Shown: in pieces, positions 33,333 through 41,202 of the stretch
Numbering within the stretch: the first letter of the stretch is position 1
Layout of the letters: every line of letters starts with the position of its first letter
Source: RGIG7332 sp045589235
GTDB taxonomy: Bacteria > Bacillota > Clostridia > Oscillospirales > JAAYXM01
Direction: 5' to 3'
Assembly: GCA_045589235.1 (NCBI GenBank)
Contig: JAZNOR010000080.1
Location: 1-55,541 of the forward strand
DNA: 55,541 nt
Made by a program: the position numbers and the translations under genes
The notes under the pieces: generated by a model
The model's input: the letters and a program-made list of their open reading frames with translations, nothing else
What the model was told of the DNA's origin: nothing
Databases searched by the model: none

Positions 33333-34490
33333 ATGGTTATCGGTATTCCAAAGGAAATTATGCACGGCGAGGGCAGAGTATCTGCAATCCCGGAAACAGT
33401 CGCAAAACTTGTAGCTGACGGTTATGAGGTTTTGGTTGAAAACACGGCAGGTGAAGCAGCGTTCTTCTCAGATGCTGATTACGCAGCTGCAGGAGCTACA
33501 ATGATAGCAGACTGTGAGGAGTTATACGCAAAGTCTGACATCATCTTAAAGGTTAAAGAGCCGCAGTTTAACGAGGCAAAGAATAAGCACGAGGTTGATA
33601 TGATGCATAAAGGTCAATATCTTATCACCTTTATCCATCCGGCATCGCCTGTAAACCACGAAATGGTTCGCAATATGGCGGCAAAGGGCATTATCGGTTT
33701 AACCCTTGACGGTGTTCCGAGAATTTCGCGCGCACAGAATTTGGATGCGCTCACTTCGATGAGTACTTGTGCCGGATATAAGGGAATTCTTATGGCGGCA
33801 AATGATTTGGCAAAATTTATTCCGCAGCTCTTCTGCGCTGTCGGTATGGTAAAGCCATGTAACGCACTTGTTATCGGTACAGGTGTTGCGGGTCTTCAGG
33901 CTCTTGCAACAGCGAAAAGACTCGGCGCTGTTACATACGCGGCTGACATTCGCCCGGCAGCAGCTGAACAGGCAATGAGTCTTGGTGCAAAGATTGTTGA
34001 CACTGGTGTTCCTGCTGAGGTTGCAGTAGGTGAGGGCGGCTATGCTAACGCTCTCAGCGAAGAGTGGATTTTAAAGGAGCGCGCAGCGCTTGCTGATACC
34101 ATCAAGGATATGGACATCATCTTCTGCTCAGCGCTCGTACCATCAAAGCTCGCTCCGGTAATTATTACTGAAGAGATGGTTAAGTCAATGAAACCGGGCT
34201 CTGTAATTGTTGATATTTCAATTGACCAGGGCGGTAACTGTGCAATCACTGTTCCGGGTGAGAAGGCAGTTTTACATAATGTTACAATCGAGGGTATCAA
34301 GAACATTCCGGGTCTTCTTCCGACCAGCTCAACCTGGATGTTTGCTCATAATATTTATAACCTTGTTAAGTACTTATCCAAGGACGGAAGCTTTAAACTT
34401 GATAATTCAGACGAAATCGTCCGCGGTATCTTAACAACAATCGACGGTGAAATCGTCCATAAGGGCGCACTTGAGGCAATGAGCAAATAA
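33333..34490 (+). CDS. pntAA: NAD(P) transhydrogenase alpha subunit, NAD-binding domain I
   Basis: 385-residue soluble domain that binds NAD(H). N-terminal IGIPKEIMHGEGRVSAIPETV (in two parts, about 3-23), HPASPVNHEMV (about 106), DGVPRISRAQNLDALTSMS (about 130-148), the Rossmann motif VIGTGVAGLQALATAKRLGA (about 185-204), and the mobile loop with the NAD site in IKDMDIIFCSALVPS (about 254-268). It is the same fold as alanine dehydrogenase, but the pntAB and pntB neighbours settle the call. Split PntA (AA/AB) is typical of many bacteria. Confidence 0.92.
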   Translation: MVIGIPKEIMHGEGRVSAIPETVAKLVADGYEVLVENTAGEAAFFSDADYAAAGATMIADCEELYAKSDIILKVKEPQFNEAKNKHEVDMMHKGQYLITFIHPASPVNHEMVRNMAAKGIIGLTLDGVPRISRAQNLDALTSMSTCAGYKGILMAANDLAKFIPQLFCAVGMVKPCNALVIGTGVAGLQALATAKRLGAVTYAADIRPAAAEQAMSLGAKIVDTGVPAEVAVGEGGYANALSEEWILKERAALADTIKDMDIIFCSALVPSKLAPVIITEEMVKSMKPGSVIVDISIDQGGNCAITVPGEKAVLHNVTIEGIKNIPGLLPTSSTWMFAHNIYNLVKYLSKDGSFKLDNSDEIVRGILTTIDGEIVHKGALEAMSK

Positions 34491-34504
34491 GGGGGATTTT
34501 TGCT

Positions 34505-34795
34505 GTGGGTTATATTTTAATTGCAGTATTTGTAATTGCGGCAATCGTCGGCTATTTCATAATCAACAAAGTGCCGACGCTTCTGCACACTCCGCTTATG
34601 TCGGGAATGAATGCGCTCTCCGGTATTACCGTACTTGGTGCACTCACAACTCTCGCAGTTACACTTAAAGATAACGATCCGATTCTATCAGTTATTGTCG
34701 GAATGCTCGCAATCATCTTTGCTATGATAAATGTAGCGGGTGGCTTTGCGGTAACGGGAAGAATGCTCAAGATGTTTAAAAAGGAGGACAAATAA
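34505..34795 (+). CDS. pntAB: NAD(P) transhydrogenase alpha subunit, membrane part
   Basis: 96 residues with three membrane helices, the C-terminal half of PntA. VPTLLHTPLMSGMNALSGITVLG (in pieces, about 20-42) is the conserved proton-channel segment. GTG start after GGGGGAT. It ends one base before pntB, so translation is probably coupled. Confidence 0.92.
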   Translation: MGYILIAVFVIAAIVGYFIINKVPTLLHTPLMSGMNALSGITVLGALTTLAVTLKDNDPILSVIVGMLAIIFAMINVAGGFAVTGRMLKMFKKEDK

Positions 34796-36655
34796 GTGAT
34801 TTATTATATTATAAGCGCAGTCCTCGTTTTTGGCGTACTTGTTGGCATCAGTATGATGAGTAAAGTAAAGAGTGCAAATGCAGGTAATACTTTATCCGCA
34901 ATTTGCACTGTTATTGCAATCATCGTCGTTATGTATACAAATGAAATTTTAACCTCATGGCAGGCGCTGATTGCACTTGCGATCGGTACGGTTGTGGGTA
35001 TTGTGGGTGCATATAAGGTTAAGATGATTGAAATGCCGCAGGCAGTAGCATTACTTAACGGTCTCGGAGGTCTTGCATCCGCGCTTGTTGCTATCTTAAC
35101 CATTGCACAGGCTGAGGATAAGTTTGCGGTTATCGTAGGTGCCGTGGCACTCGTTGTCGGCGCGGTTACTTTTACGGGAAGTCTTATCGCGGCAGGAAAG
35201 CTACATAAATTGCTTCCACAAAAGCCTGTTGTGTGGAAATGCCATTCCACAATCGTTACGGTTACTTTAATTGCAACGGTGCTCAGCATGATTTTAGTTC
35301 CCGATTGCATTTGGTTGATTACAATTTTATCAGCATTCTTCGGCGTTGCATTCGCAATACGCGTTGGCGGTGCGGATATGCCGATAACAATTTCGCTTTT
35401 GAACTCACTTAGCGGTGTGGCAGGCGGTATTGCAGGTATCGCGGTTTATGACCCATTACTTGTTGCAATTGGCGGTATCGTCGGCGCATCCGGTCTTCTC
35501 TTAACACAGATTATGTGCAAGGCAATGAACCGTTCACTAGTTTCAATTTTATTTGGTACAGCACCGAAAAAGCCGATTAAAGTAGTTGAAGCTAAAGCTG
35601 AGCCTGAGCAGGTTGAAGCTAAAGAAGAAGTATCAATTTCTGATATTTTAACAAATGCAAAGAAAGTAATTCTCGTTCCGGGTTACGGAATGGCACTTGC
35701 TCAGGCACAGAGCGCAGTTAAGGCACTTGCTGATAAGCTTGAAGCAAAGGGTTGTGAAGTTAAGTTTGCAATCCATCCTGTAGCCGGCAGAATGCCGGGT
35801 CATATGAATGTTTTACTTTGCGAGGTAGATGTTCCGTATGATAAGTTATATGAGATGGAGGCAATAAATGGTGAATTTGCGGAATGCGATGCAGCAATTG
35901 TAATCGGCGCAAACGATGTAACAAATCCAGCGGCAAATACCGCAGAGGGAACACCGATTTACGGTATGCCGGTACTTAATGTAGCCGATGCAAAGAATAT
36001 CATAATCTGTAACTTTGACGATAAGCCGGGTTATGCAGGCGTTCCAAACCCGTTGTATTCTGACGGTCGTGCAATACTTAAATTCGGCGATGCTAAGGAA
36101 ACGGTAGCTGAGCTTTGTGATGCAATCGGTGCGCAGGATAAACCGCAGAAGAGTGATTCGGTTTCAGATATTCTTGCAAATGCAAAGAAAGTAATTCTCG
36201 TTCCGGGTTACGGAATGGCACTTGCTCAGGCACAGAGCGCAGTTAAGGCACTTGCTGATAAGCTTGAAGCAAAGGGTTGCGAGGTTAAGTTTGCAATCCA
36301 TCCTGTAGCAGGCAGAATGCCGGGGCATATGAATGTACTGCTGTGTGAGGTAGATGTTCCGTATGACAAGCTATATGAAATGGATGCTGTAAACGGTGAA
36401 TTTTCAGAATGCGACATTGCAATCGTAATCGGCGCAAATGACATAACAAATCCAGCGGCAAATACCGCAGAGGGAACACCGATTTACGGTATGCCTGTGC
36501 TTAATGTAGCAGATGCAAAGAATATTATCATCTGTAACTTCGACGATAAACCGGGTTACGCAGGGGTTCGGAACCCGTTATATACCGATGGACGTGCGAT
36601 ACTTAAATTCGGCGATGCAAAGGAAACTGTAGCCGAGCTAACAAACTCGTTTTAA
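34796..36655 (+). CDS. pntB: NAD(P) transhydrogenase beta subunit with duplicated domain III
   Basis: 619 residues, GTG start; the usual PntB is about 460. Residues 1-250 are the membrane domain II with about nine helices (GADMPITISLLNSLSGVAGG at 192-211). A linker rich in Glu/Lys/Ala follows (260-280). Then come two nearly identical NADP-binding domains III: about 280-445 and 455-619, each with VPGYGMALAQAQ (294-305; 469-480), HPVAGRMPGHMNVLL (327-341; second copy the same), VIGAND and GYAGV (412; 587). Both copies read NFDDKPGYAGV (406 onward and 581 onward) where E. coli has KRSMNTGYAGV, so the 2'-phosphate Lys-Arg-Ser is absent. The frame is intact throughout. Confidence 0.9.
   Translation: MIYYIISAVLVFGVLVGISMMSKVKSANAGNTLSAICTVIAIIVVMYTNEILTSWQALIALAIGTVVGIVGAYKVKMIEMPQAVALLNGLGGLASALVAILTIAQAEDKFAVIVGAVALVVGAVTFTGSLIAAGKLHKLLPQKPVVWKCHSTIVTVTLIATVLSMILVPDCIWLITILSAFFGVAFAIRVGGADMPITISLLNSLSGVAGGIAGIAVYDPLLVAIGGIVGASGLLLTQIMCKAMNRSLVSILFGTAPKKPIKVVEAKAEPEQVEAKEEVSISDILTNAKKVILVPGYGMALAQAQSAVKALADKLEAKGCEVKFAIHPVAGRMPGHMNVLLCEVDVPYDKLYEMEAINGEFAECDAAIVIGANDVTNPAANTAEGTPIYGMPVLNVADAKNIIICNFDDKPGYAGVPNPLYSDGRAILKFGDAKETVAELCDAIGAQDKPQKSDSVSDILANAKKVILVPGYGMALAQAQSAVKALADKLEAKGCEVKFAIHPVAGRMPGHMNVLLCEVDVPYDKLYEMDAVNGEFSECDIAIVIGANDITNPAANTAEGTPIYGMPVLNVADAKNIIICNFDDKPGYAGVRNPLYTDGRAILKFGDAKETVAELTNSF
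35633..36640 (+). repeat. Tandem in-frame duplication of pntB domain III (about 525-base period)
   Basis: Copy 1 is about 35633-36115 and copy 2 about 36158-36640. Long stretches are identical at DNA level, for example the block starting at 35655 and at 36180 that encodes NAKKVILVPGYGMALAQAQ. Later parts differ mostly at third positions, with a few amino-acid changes (MEAINGEFAECD versus MDAVNGEFSECD). Confidence 0.93.
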
Positions 36656-36658
36656 TAA

Positions 36659-36693
36659 TAAAAAAGCAAGCTTATGTTAAGCTTGCTTTTTAT
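36659..36693. terminator. Bidirectional terminator, pntB / rodA
   Basis: Arms AAAAAGCAAGCTTA and TAAGCTTGCTTTTT around TGT. The rodA stop codon lies at its right end. Confidence 0.88.
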
Positions 36694-37817
36694 TGCTTTG
36701 TCATCCAAATTGGGGCAGAACGCATTTTTGCGCTGCTTATTATACCAACTGCCATAAAGCTTGCAAGTACCGAGGAGCCGCCGTAACTGAAAAACGGAAG
36801 CGTAATTCCGATAACGGGAAGCATGCCTAAACACATACCGATATTTTCGATCATCTGAAAAATCAGCATTGCAGAGATTCCCATACAAGCGTAAGATGAG
36901 CATGTGCCCAGACTTCTGCGTGCAATTGAAATACAACGAATTATTATAAGCGTTAAAACAGCACAAATGGCAAGACAACCAAGCATACCAAGTTCTTCAC
37001 CACAGACGGCGAAAATGAAGTCCGTATGTTTTGCCGGGAGGTATCCATGTTGAGTTTGTGTGCCGTTAAATAGACCTCTGCCGAAAAATCCGCCTGAACC
37101 CAGCGCGATTTTACTTTGTATTGCCTGATATCCTTTGCCTAGCGGATCAAGTTCAGGGTTGAACACAACTAAAATTCGTAGTCTTTGGTATTCGTTAAGC
37201 AGTGGCCATAAAAGCGGTGCAACAGCACCAAGCAAAGCGCCGGCACCGATAAACCATCTAAGCTTGAGACCGGTGAAAAACAGCATAACAATAAAAATGA
37301 ACATATAAACAAGCGCGGTACCCAAGTCTTTTGAAATAAAAATTATCATTGCAATAGGAATAGCTGCGTGCAGTATGAGATAAGCTATGCTTTTAAGAGA
37401 TGGCAATTCTTCGCGCATCTGATGAATGTGCCCTGAAAGAGTAAGAATAAAAAGGATTTTACCAAATTCACCCGGTTGAATGCCAATTGGACCAAAACGA
37501 ATCCAAGCGTTGTTTCCTGTTGTTTCGCTACCTGTGCCGAAAATCAAAAGTGAGCCGATTAATATAATATTTAAAACATAAATAACTTTCCAGGCGGTGC
37601 ATATTGCATCAAAATCAGCAATTGAGAAAATGATATATAAAAGGATACCTATGCATATAGCTGCAATTTGCACTTTAATGAAGCTGCCGGAAGAATAACT
37701 TGCGGTTGCACTTGAAATTAAAATAGTGCCAAAGGTTGCGGCGATTAGCGATAAAATCAAAAGATATGTGTCAAGTTTCTGAATGAAAATTTTCAAGTTA
37801 ATAAAGAAGTCGCGCAT
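36690..37817 (-). CDS. rodA: SEDS-family peptidoglycan glycosyltransferase RodA/FtsW
   Basis: 375-residue membrane protein with ten helices that polymerises lipid II during elongation with a class B PBP. Conserved SEDS segments: NAWIRFGPIGIQPGEFGKI (about 103-121), ISKDLGTALVY (about 161-171), YQAIQSKIALGSGGFFGRGLFNGTQ (in parts, about 223-247), LPAKHTDFIFAVCGEELG (about 253-270; catalytic Asp in HTDFIF) and FFSYGGSSVLASF (about 340-352). RBS GAGGTGAG on the minus strand. FtsW or SpoVE cannot be fully excluded, but the short N-terminus fits RodA. It stands alone between a terminator and the divergent fhs gene. Confidence 0.9.
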   Translation of the reverse strand: MRDFFINLKIFIQKLDTYLLILSLIAATFGTILISSATASYSSGSFIKVQIAAICIGILLYIIFSIADFDAICTAWKVIYVLNIILIGSLLIFGTGSETTGNNAWIRFGPIGIQPGEFGKILFILTLSGHIHQMREELPSLKSIAYLILHAAIPIAMIIFISKDLGTALVYMFIFIVMLFFTGLKLRWFIGAGALLGAVAPLLWPLLNEYQRLRILVVFNPELDPLGKGYQAIQSKIALGSGGFFGRGLFNGTQTQHGYLPAKHTDFIFAVCGEELGMLGCLAICAVLTLIIIRCISIARRSLGTCSSYACMGISAMLIFQMIENIGMCLGMLPVIGITLPFFSYGGSSVLASFMAVGIISSAKMRSAPIWMTKQ

Positions 37818-37886
37818 TAAAAGCTCACCTCACAAACTAATTTTATCACATCTTTAATTTTACATCAACATCTTTGTCAAAAAAGC

Positions 37887-37915
37887 TTGATATACAAGTT
37901 TTTTTGGTTTATAAT
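37887..37915 (+). promoter_or_regulatory. Promoter of fhs operon, within a dyad
   Basis: TTGATA (37887-37892), a 17-base spacer, TATAAT (37910-37915). The -35 lies in an inverted repeat, AAAAAAGCTTG / ACAAGTTTTTTT (37880-37906), which may be an operator. Confidence 0.6.
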
Positions 37916-37949
37916 TATTGTAATATATTTATACTGGGGGATTTTGGAA

Positions 37950-39620
37950 ATGCTTACAGATATTGAAATTGCGCAAAAAGCGAAAATGCTTAAAATAAAG
38001 GATGTTGCAAAAAAAATTAATATCACGGAGGATGAGCTTGTTCCATACGGTCACTATAAAGCAAAGCTTAGTGAAGAGCTTATTGCTAGAGTTTCGGATA
38101 ATAAAGACGGTAAGCTTATTTTAGTAACCGCAATTAACCCCACTCCGGCAGGTGAAGGCAAGACTACCACTACCGTTGGTATCGGTCAGGCACTCGGCAA
38201 GCTTGATAAAAACGCAATTATTGCGCTTCGTGAGCCGTCTCTTGGTCCGGTATTTGGTGTAAAAGGCGGTGCTGCCGGTGGAGGATATGCCCAGGTTCTG
38301 CCGATGGAGGATATAAACTTGCACTTTACCGGTGATATGCATGCGATTACAAGTGCAAACAACTTGCTTTGTGCACTTATAGATAACCATATTCAACAGG
38401 GAAATGCGCTTCAGATTGACCCGAGAAAGATCGAAGTAAAGCGCGTTTTAGATATGAATGACCGTGCACTGCGTGACATTGTAATTGGCCTTGGCGGTAA
38501 AACAAACGGAGTGCCGCGTGAAGATGGCTTCATGATTACCGTCGCAAGCGAAGTAATGGCGATTTTATGCTTAAGCTCTGATCTTGAGGATTTAAAACGT
38601 CGTTTTGGCGATATGCTTGTTGCATATTCTTATTCGGGCGAGCCGATTTATGCACGCGACTTGAAAGCTGAAGGAGCTATGGCGGCGCTTATGAAGGATG
38701 CGATTTTGCCAAACCTTGTTCAGACGCTTGAAGGAACTCCGTGTATTATGCACGGCGGTCCGTTTGCAAATATTGCGCACGGATGCAACTCTGTTCGAGC
38801 AACAAAGCTTGCACTCAAGCTTTGTGATTATGTTGTTACTGAAGCGGGATTTGGTGCGGATTTGGGCGCTGAGAAGTTTTTTGATATAAAATGCCGTCTT
38901 GCAGGACTTAAGCCTGATTGCGTAGTTTTAGTTGCTACGGTGCGCGCACTTAAGTATAACGGCGGTGTTGCAAAAGCAGACTTAAGTGAAGAGAATCTGG
39001 AAGCTTTAGCTCGCGGTATTGTTAACTTAGAGGCTCATATTGAGAATTTGTCAAAATATAATGTTCCTGTTGTCGTTGCGATTAACCGCTTCGGTACGGA
39101 TACCGATGCTGAGCTTGCATTTATTGAAGAGACTTGTAAGAGACTTGGAGCTGAATATGCCCTTAGTGAAGTGTTTGCAAAGGGTGGCGACGGCGGAATA
39201 GAGCTTGCAGAAAAAGTTATTTCTCTTGCAGACTCAGGTAAGGCGGATTTTGCGCCGATTTATGAGGATGATCTTTCAATTTCTGATAAAATAAAAACAA
39301 TTGCAACTAAAATTTACGGTGCACGTGACGTTAGCTTTACAACTGCGGCAAGCCGTGCTATTGCGCAGATTGAAAAGTTAGGCTATTCAAAATGCCCCGT
39401 ATGTATTGCTAAAACACAATATTCACTCTCTGATGACCAGACTTTACTTGGCAGACCTAAAGATTTCACACTTAATATAAAGAGTGTTCGTCTTAGTGCA
39501 GGTGCGGGTTTTGTCGTTGCACTTTCGGGTGATATTATGACAATGCCGGGGCTTCCTAAAGTTCCGGCTGCAGAAAAAATTGACATTGATTTAACCGGTG
39601 AGATTCATGGACTTTTCTAA
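37950..39620 (+). CDS. fhs: Formate-tetrahydrofolate ligase
   Basis: 556-residue enzyme that makes 10-formyl-THF from formate, THF and ATP; used in C1 assimilation and, in acetogens, the Wood-Ljungdahl methyl branch. Segments: the P-loop-like TPAGEGKTTTTVGIGQALG (split, about 66-84), REPSLGPVFGVKGGAAGGGYAQV (in parts, about 95-117), HFTGDMHAI (about 126), HGGPFANIAHGCNS (about 270) and DIMTMPGLPKVPAAE near the end. A longer frame from 37887 starts in the promoter; ATG 37950 after GGGGGA matches the family N-terminus. It overlaps tsaE. Confidence 0.95.
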   Translation: MLTDIEIAQKAKMLKIKDVAKKINITEDELVPYGHYKAKLSEELIARVSDNKDGKLILVTAINPTPAGEGKTTTTVGIGQALGKLDKNAIIALREPSLGPVFGVKGGAAGGGYAQVLPMEDINLHFTGDMHAITSANNLLCALIDNHIQQGNALQIDPRKIEVKRVLDMNDRALRDIVIGLGGKTNGVPREDGFMITVASEVMAILCLSSDLEDLKRRFGDMLVAYSYSGEPIYARDLKAEGAMAALMKDAILPNLVQTLEGTPCIMHGGPFANIAHGCNSVRATKLALKLCDYVVTEAGFGADLGAEKFFDIKCRLAGLKPDCVVLVATVRALKYNGGVAKADLSEENLEALARGIVNLEAHIENLSKYNVPVVVAINRFGTDTDAELAFIEETCKRLGAEYALSEVFAKGGDGGIELAEKVISLADSGKADFAPIYEDDLSISDKIKTIATKIYGARDVSFTTAASRAIAQIEKLGYSKCPVCIAKTQYSLSDDQTLLGRPKDFTLNIKSVRLSAGAGFVVALSGDIMTMPGLPKVPAAEKIDIDLTGEIHGLF

Positions 39621-40035
39621 AATATTTTTAGCAAAGAGTGAAGAAGAAACTGAAAAAATCGGCGAAGAGTTTGCAAAACAGCTAAAAGTAGGCGATTTGG
39701 TTGCGCTAAGTGGCGGAATGGGTATGGGTAAAACTGCAATTACGCGTGGCATAGCGCGAGGACTTGGATACACCGGTCGCGTAACAAGCCCGACTTATGC
39801 GATTGTAAATGAGTATTACGGTAACATTCCGGTGTTTCATTTTGACTTATACAGATTATCAAGCGCTGATGAACTTTTTGACATTGGCTTTGAGGATTAT
39901 TTTTCGCGCGGAGGTGTTCTGATTATTGAATGGTTTGAACGCGCGGAGGATGAGTTTTCACCCGATTATATCGTTTCAATTTCGCCTGTCGATGATGTAA
40001 ATGCAAGACAAATTACCATTAAGAAGGTAAAATGA
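39607..40035 (+). CDS. tsaE: tRNA t6A modification ATPase TsaE
   Basis: 142 residues. The P-loop SGGMGMGKTAITRGIARGLG (about 36-55) and SPTYAIVNEYYG, HFDLYRLSSADEL, GVLIIEWFERAED are diagnostic. It works with TsaB and TsaD in t6A37 synthesis on ANN-decoding tRNAs. The start is ATG 39607, 14 bases inside the end of fhs; GTG 39598 is less likely. tsaB follows after one base. Confidence 0.93.
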   Translation: MDFSKIFLAKSEEETEKIGEEFAKQLKVGDLVALSGGMGMGKTAITRGIARGLGYTGRVTSPTYAIVNEYYGNIPVFHFDLYRLSSADELFDIGFEDYFSRGGVLIIEWFERAEDEFSPDYIVSISPVDDVNARQITIKKVK

Positions 40036-40036
40036 T

Positions 40037-40720
40037 ATGAGAATTTTAGGTATCGAATCCTCTGCAAAATCAGCTTCTGTTTGTATTTGTGAGGATGAGA
40101 AAATTTTATGTGAGTCCTTTTCCAACAATGGGCTTACTCATAGTAAAACTGTTCTTTCCATGATAGATGATATGCTGAAACAAAGCGGAATTTCGATGGA
40201 CAGTATAGAAAAGCTTGCAATAGCAAACGGCCCGGGTTCTTTTACCGGACTTCGCATTGGTGCAGCAGTAGTTAAAGGTCTTTCATGGGCAAAGAACATT
40301 CCGTGTGTCGGAGTATCGACGCTTTATGCTATGGCGCATAATGCACTGGCAATTGACGGAATTGTTTGTGCAGTTATGGACGCACGTGCAGGCCAGGTTT
40401 ACAATGCACTGTTTAAAATTGAAAACGGCAAAATTACAAGGCTTTGCGAGGACCGTGCAATTGCAATAGATGAGCTTCAGGAAGAAATAAAAAATGAACA
40501 AAAGATTTTTCTGGTAGGTGATGGTGCCGAGCTTTGCAAAGACAAGCTTTCGCATAAAAATTTGGTGTTACTTCCGGAAAATTTGCGTTATCAGCGCGCA
40601 TATGGTGTATGTATAGCGGCGGCAGAGGAAAACGGAGTGCCGTGTGATGAACTTAAGTTGCAGTATATTCGCAAACCGCAAGCAGAACGCGAACGGCTTG
40701 CTAAATTAAATAAGGAGTGA
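40037..40720 (+). CDS. tsaB: tRNA t6A modification protein TsaB
   Basis: 227-residue ASKHA-fold scaffold of the t6A complex. GIESSAKSASVCICED (about 5-20), GLTHSKTVLSMID (about 34-46), ANGPGSFTGLRIGAAVVKGL (about 63-82) and VCAVMDARAGQVYNALF (about 105-121) are typical. TsaD is not in the window. Confidence 0.92.
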   Translation: MRILGIESSAKSASVCICEDEKILCESFSNNGLTHSKTVLSMIDDMLKQSGISMDSIEKLAIANGPGSFTGLRIGAAVVKGLSWAKNIPCVGVSTLYAMAHNALAIDGIVCAVMDARAGQVYNALFKIENGKITRLCEDRAIAIDELQEEIKNEQKIFLVGDGAELCKDKLSHKNLVLLPENLRYQRAYGVCIAAAEENGVPCDELKLQYIRKPQAERERLAKLNKE

Positions 40721-40727
40721 TTTATTT

Positions 40728-41180
40728 ATGAAAATCGCAATAGGAGCAGACAGTGCAGGTTACTTAATGAAGAAGACAATCTGTGAGCATCTTACAAAAC
40801 GAGGATTCGAGGTAATCGACTGCGGTACAGACAGTACCGAGTCATGCCACTATCCTGTTTTCGCTTACAGCGTTGCAAAGAAAGTTTCGGAAGGCGAGGC
40901 TAAGTTTGGTATCCTCGTTTGCGGAACAGGTATCGGTATGTCGATTGCAGCAAACAAGGTTGAGGGAATTCGTGCATCAGTAGTGTCAGAGCATTTCTCA
41001 GCTCGTTATACAAGACTTCACAATGATGCAAATGTGCTTTGCCTTGGTGCGCGCGTTATTGGCGAAGGTATTGCAATTGAGCTTGTTGACACCTTCCTTG
41101 ATACTGAAGCTGAGGGTGGTCGTCACGCTGCTCGAGTTGATATGATTACACAGATTGAAAACAAGACATTTAACGCTTAA
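40728..41180 (+). CDS. rpiB: Ribose-5-phosphate isomerase B
   Basis: 150-residue RpiB/LacAB-type isomerase converting ribose-5-P and ribulose-5-P. IGADSAGYLMKK (about 5-16) where most RpiB read GxDHAG, DCGTDS (about 34-39), KFGILVCGTGIGMSIAANKVEGIRA (in two parts, about 59-83; catalytic Cys in VCGTG) and NVLCLGARVIG (about 103). The start codon is ATG after AAGGAGTGA. Other LacA/B-type isomerases are the alternative. Confidence 0.9.
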   Translation: MKIAIGADSAGYLMKKTICEHLTKRGFEVIDCGTDSTESCHYPVFAYSVAKKVSEGEAKFGILVCGTGIGMSIAANKVEGIRASVVSEHFSARYTRLHNDANVLCLGARVIGEGIAIELVDTFLDTEAEGGRHAARVDMITQIENKTFNA

Positions 41181-41202
41181 AACAGCAGGAGATGACAAAA
41201 TA

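Noticed and set aside
33333..34490. Alanine dehydrogenase
   Set aside because: Same fold, but the directly following pntAB and pntB make transhydrogenase domain I the right call.
34804..35310. Long reverse ORF (168 codons) opposite pntB
   Set aside because: It lies wholly within the membrane domain of pntB. Its low-complexity Thr/Ile/Ala composition is what a shadow of hydrophobic codons gives.
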